From Nelumbo lutea (lineage: Eukaryota; Streptophyta; Magnoliopsida; Proteales; Nelumbonaceae): a stretch of DNA of 64,000 nucleotides. The stretch spans positions 73,280,401 through 73,344,400 of the forward strand of contig JAKGHH010000001.1 in the NCBI GenBank assembly GCA_022828595.1. Direction: 5' to 3'. Position numbers and translations under genes: made by a program. Below the pieces are notes generated by a model. It searched no databases. It worked only from the letters and a program-made list of their open reading frames with translations, and was not told the DNA's origin. This document shows positions 62,825-64,000 of this stretch, piece by piece; the stretch's first letter is position 1; each line of letters opens with the position of its first letter.

Positions 62825-64000
62825 ATGGAACCTATCACTGCTAACCCTTTCATGAGGAACCATATGCTATCAATAGTTCCCGACTTCTCTAAGATTGAAC
62901 CCTTTAATGGAACCAATTACAAGCGTTGGAGACAACGCCTGTTTTTTGCCTTAAAACAGTTAGGGGTAGCCTTTGCTTTTACTGAATCGAACCCATTAAA
63001 CATGGAGGAACCAACCCATCCTGTTGTTGTAGAACATTGGACTACAACCGACTACCTCTACACCAACCATATTCTCAATTGCTTGTCCAATGAATTGTGT
63101 AATGTCTATTCTTCCTACAATTATGCCTATGAAATCTAGAATGCATTGGATAATAATTATGCTCTGAATAATGCTGAAAAAAAGAAATATGTAATTGCCA
63201 ATTTCCAACACTTCACCATGAAGGAAGACATGGACATGTTTGCCCAAATAGATGAGTTCTAGGTTCTTGTGGGGGAACTAACAAAGGAAAGCATGATACT
63301 GTCATATGAATTCATTGCCGATTCTCTCATAGAGAAACTACCACATACATTGAATGATTTCAAGACTAGTATGAAGCATAAGCGGAAGGACACTATTATG
63401 GACCAAGTAGTGATCCAAATTAAGATAGAAGAAAAGAACAGAAAGAAAGATGATGATCAGTTTTCCAAAACCAATCTAGTTTGGTTTTATAGAAGAAAAG
63501 CACATATGTGGGGACTGCAGCTCATTCTATGAGTATACAACTCAGATTGAAGGAGAGCAAGTTTTCATGGGAAACTCACAAACTTCGAAGGTCATCGGCA
63601 AAGGAAATGTGCTCTTGAAACTATTTCAGGAAAAATCGTAATGCTGAATGATGTGTTGCATGTGCCAAATATTCGGCGAAACTTGGTATCAGGAGCACTC
63701 CTCAACAAAGTAGGATTGAGCTTACATTTGAAGTAAACAAGCTGTGTTAACTAAAAATAATGTTTTTATTGGAAAATGATACAATGTTGGTGGATTATTT
63801 GTATTGAATATTTCTAATATTATTATAAATAAAACCGCTTCTTCTTTTGCTTATATTGTTGAATCTTTTGATATTTGGCATGCTAGACTAGGACATCATA
63901 GTGTTTCCTATTTAAAATGCTTATGTAAATTAGGAATTTTGAATGTTCCTATTAATTTTACAAATGATAAATGCTAAGTATGTGTAGAAGCAAAATTCAC
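62825..64000 (+). pseudogene. Copia retrotransposon gag-protease-integrase start, decayed, runs off the window
   Basis: Gag begins at ATG 62825 (MEPITANPFMRNHMLSIVPD, then FSKIEPFNGTNYKRWRQRLF, the typical Copia gag opening). It continues through TTTDYLYTNHILNCLSNELC and IEKLPHTLNDFKTSMKHKRK. TAG stops at 63137-63139 (where Trp is usual) and 63260-63262 break it. Beyond 63480, frameshifted pieces show the protease C-side ([38 protein letters not shown]) and the pre-integrase region (SFDIWHARLGHHSVSYL), which carries the first His residues of the integrase zinc finger. The active-site Asp of protease was not located. Reverse transcriptase and the 3' LTR would lie beyond 64000. Confidence 0.85.

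Overview
This is a plant nuclear window. Three multi-exon genes with GT-AG introns encode typical angiosperm proteins. Two cytosolic-type tRNA genes lack an encoded CCA end, and the rest is AT-rich and dense in transposon debris. I infer a eudicot or other broad-leaved angiosperm, but nothing here fixes the species. No bacterial, organellar, CRISPR or phage-like structure is visible.

Layout. 2.7-5.4 kb: a five-exon, secreted class B GH9 endo-beta-1,4-glucanase (521 aa), intact. 6.6-8.7 kb: a deleted Copia retrotransposon on the minus strand that keeps two LTR copies and an RNase H reading frame. 9.34-9.50 kb: tRNA-Val(AAC) and tRNA-Phe(GAA) 9 nt apart. 12.25-18.78 kb: a 6.5 kb PIF/Harbinger (Pong-type) DNA transposon with matching terminal repeats and a TAA target duplication; both of its genes are decayed. 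19.2-22.6 kb: a LINE 3' end, a hAT-like MITE and a diverged repeat. 23.4-26.7 kb: an NPF6.4-type nitrate/peptide transporter (596 aa), whose start codon forms a 3-nt coding exon. 27-42 kb: a gene desert with hAT-like MITEs, two diverged AT-rich repeat blocks around a LINE fragment, two solo LTRs, a small MITE and a triple tandem repeat. 43.6-56.6 kb: the 16-exon gene for the beta (catalytic) subunit of pyrophosphate-dependent phosphofructokinase (570 aa), with two introns swollen by repeats. 57.5-58.65 kb: two decayed gene pieces on the minus strand, an ABCG half-transporter and a truncated ribosomal protein L11 copy. 60.3 kb: a small MITE. 62.8-64.0 kb: the 5' coding part of a decayed Copia element that runs off the window.

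The three intact genes act separately: wall glucan hydrolysis in the apoplast, proton-coupled anion/peptide transport at a membrane, and cytosolic glycolysis/gluconeogenesis. Nothing suggests a cluster. The main interest is transposon archaeology. Several elements can be delimited to the base by target-site duplications: 9-bp CCTTTCTCT, 8-bp AAATAAGG, GGGATTTT and CTTGTCTT, 5-bp AGTAC and AGTAT, and 3-bp TAA. I did not find a convincing new biological system.
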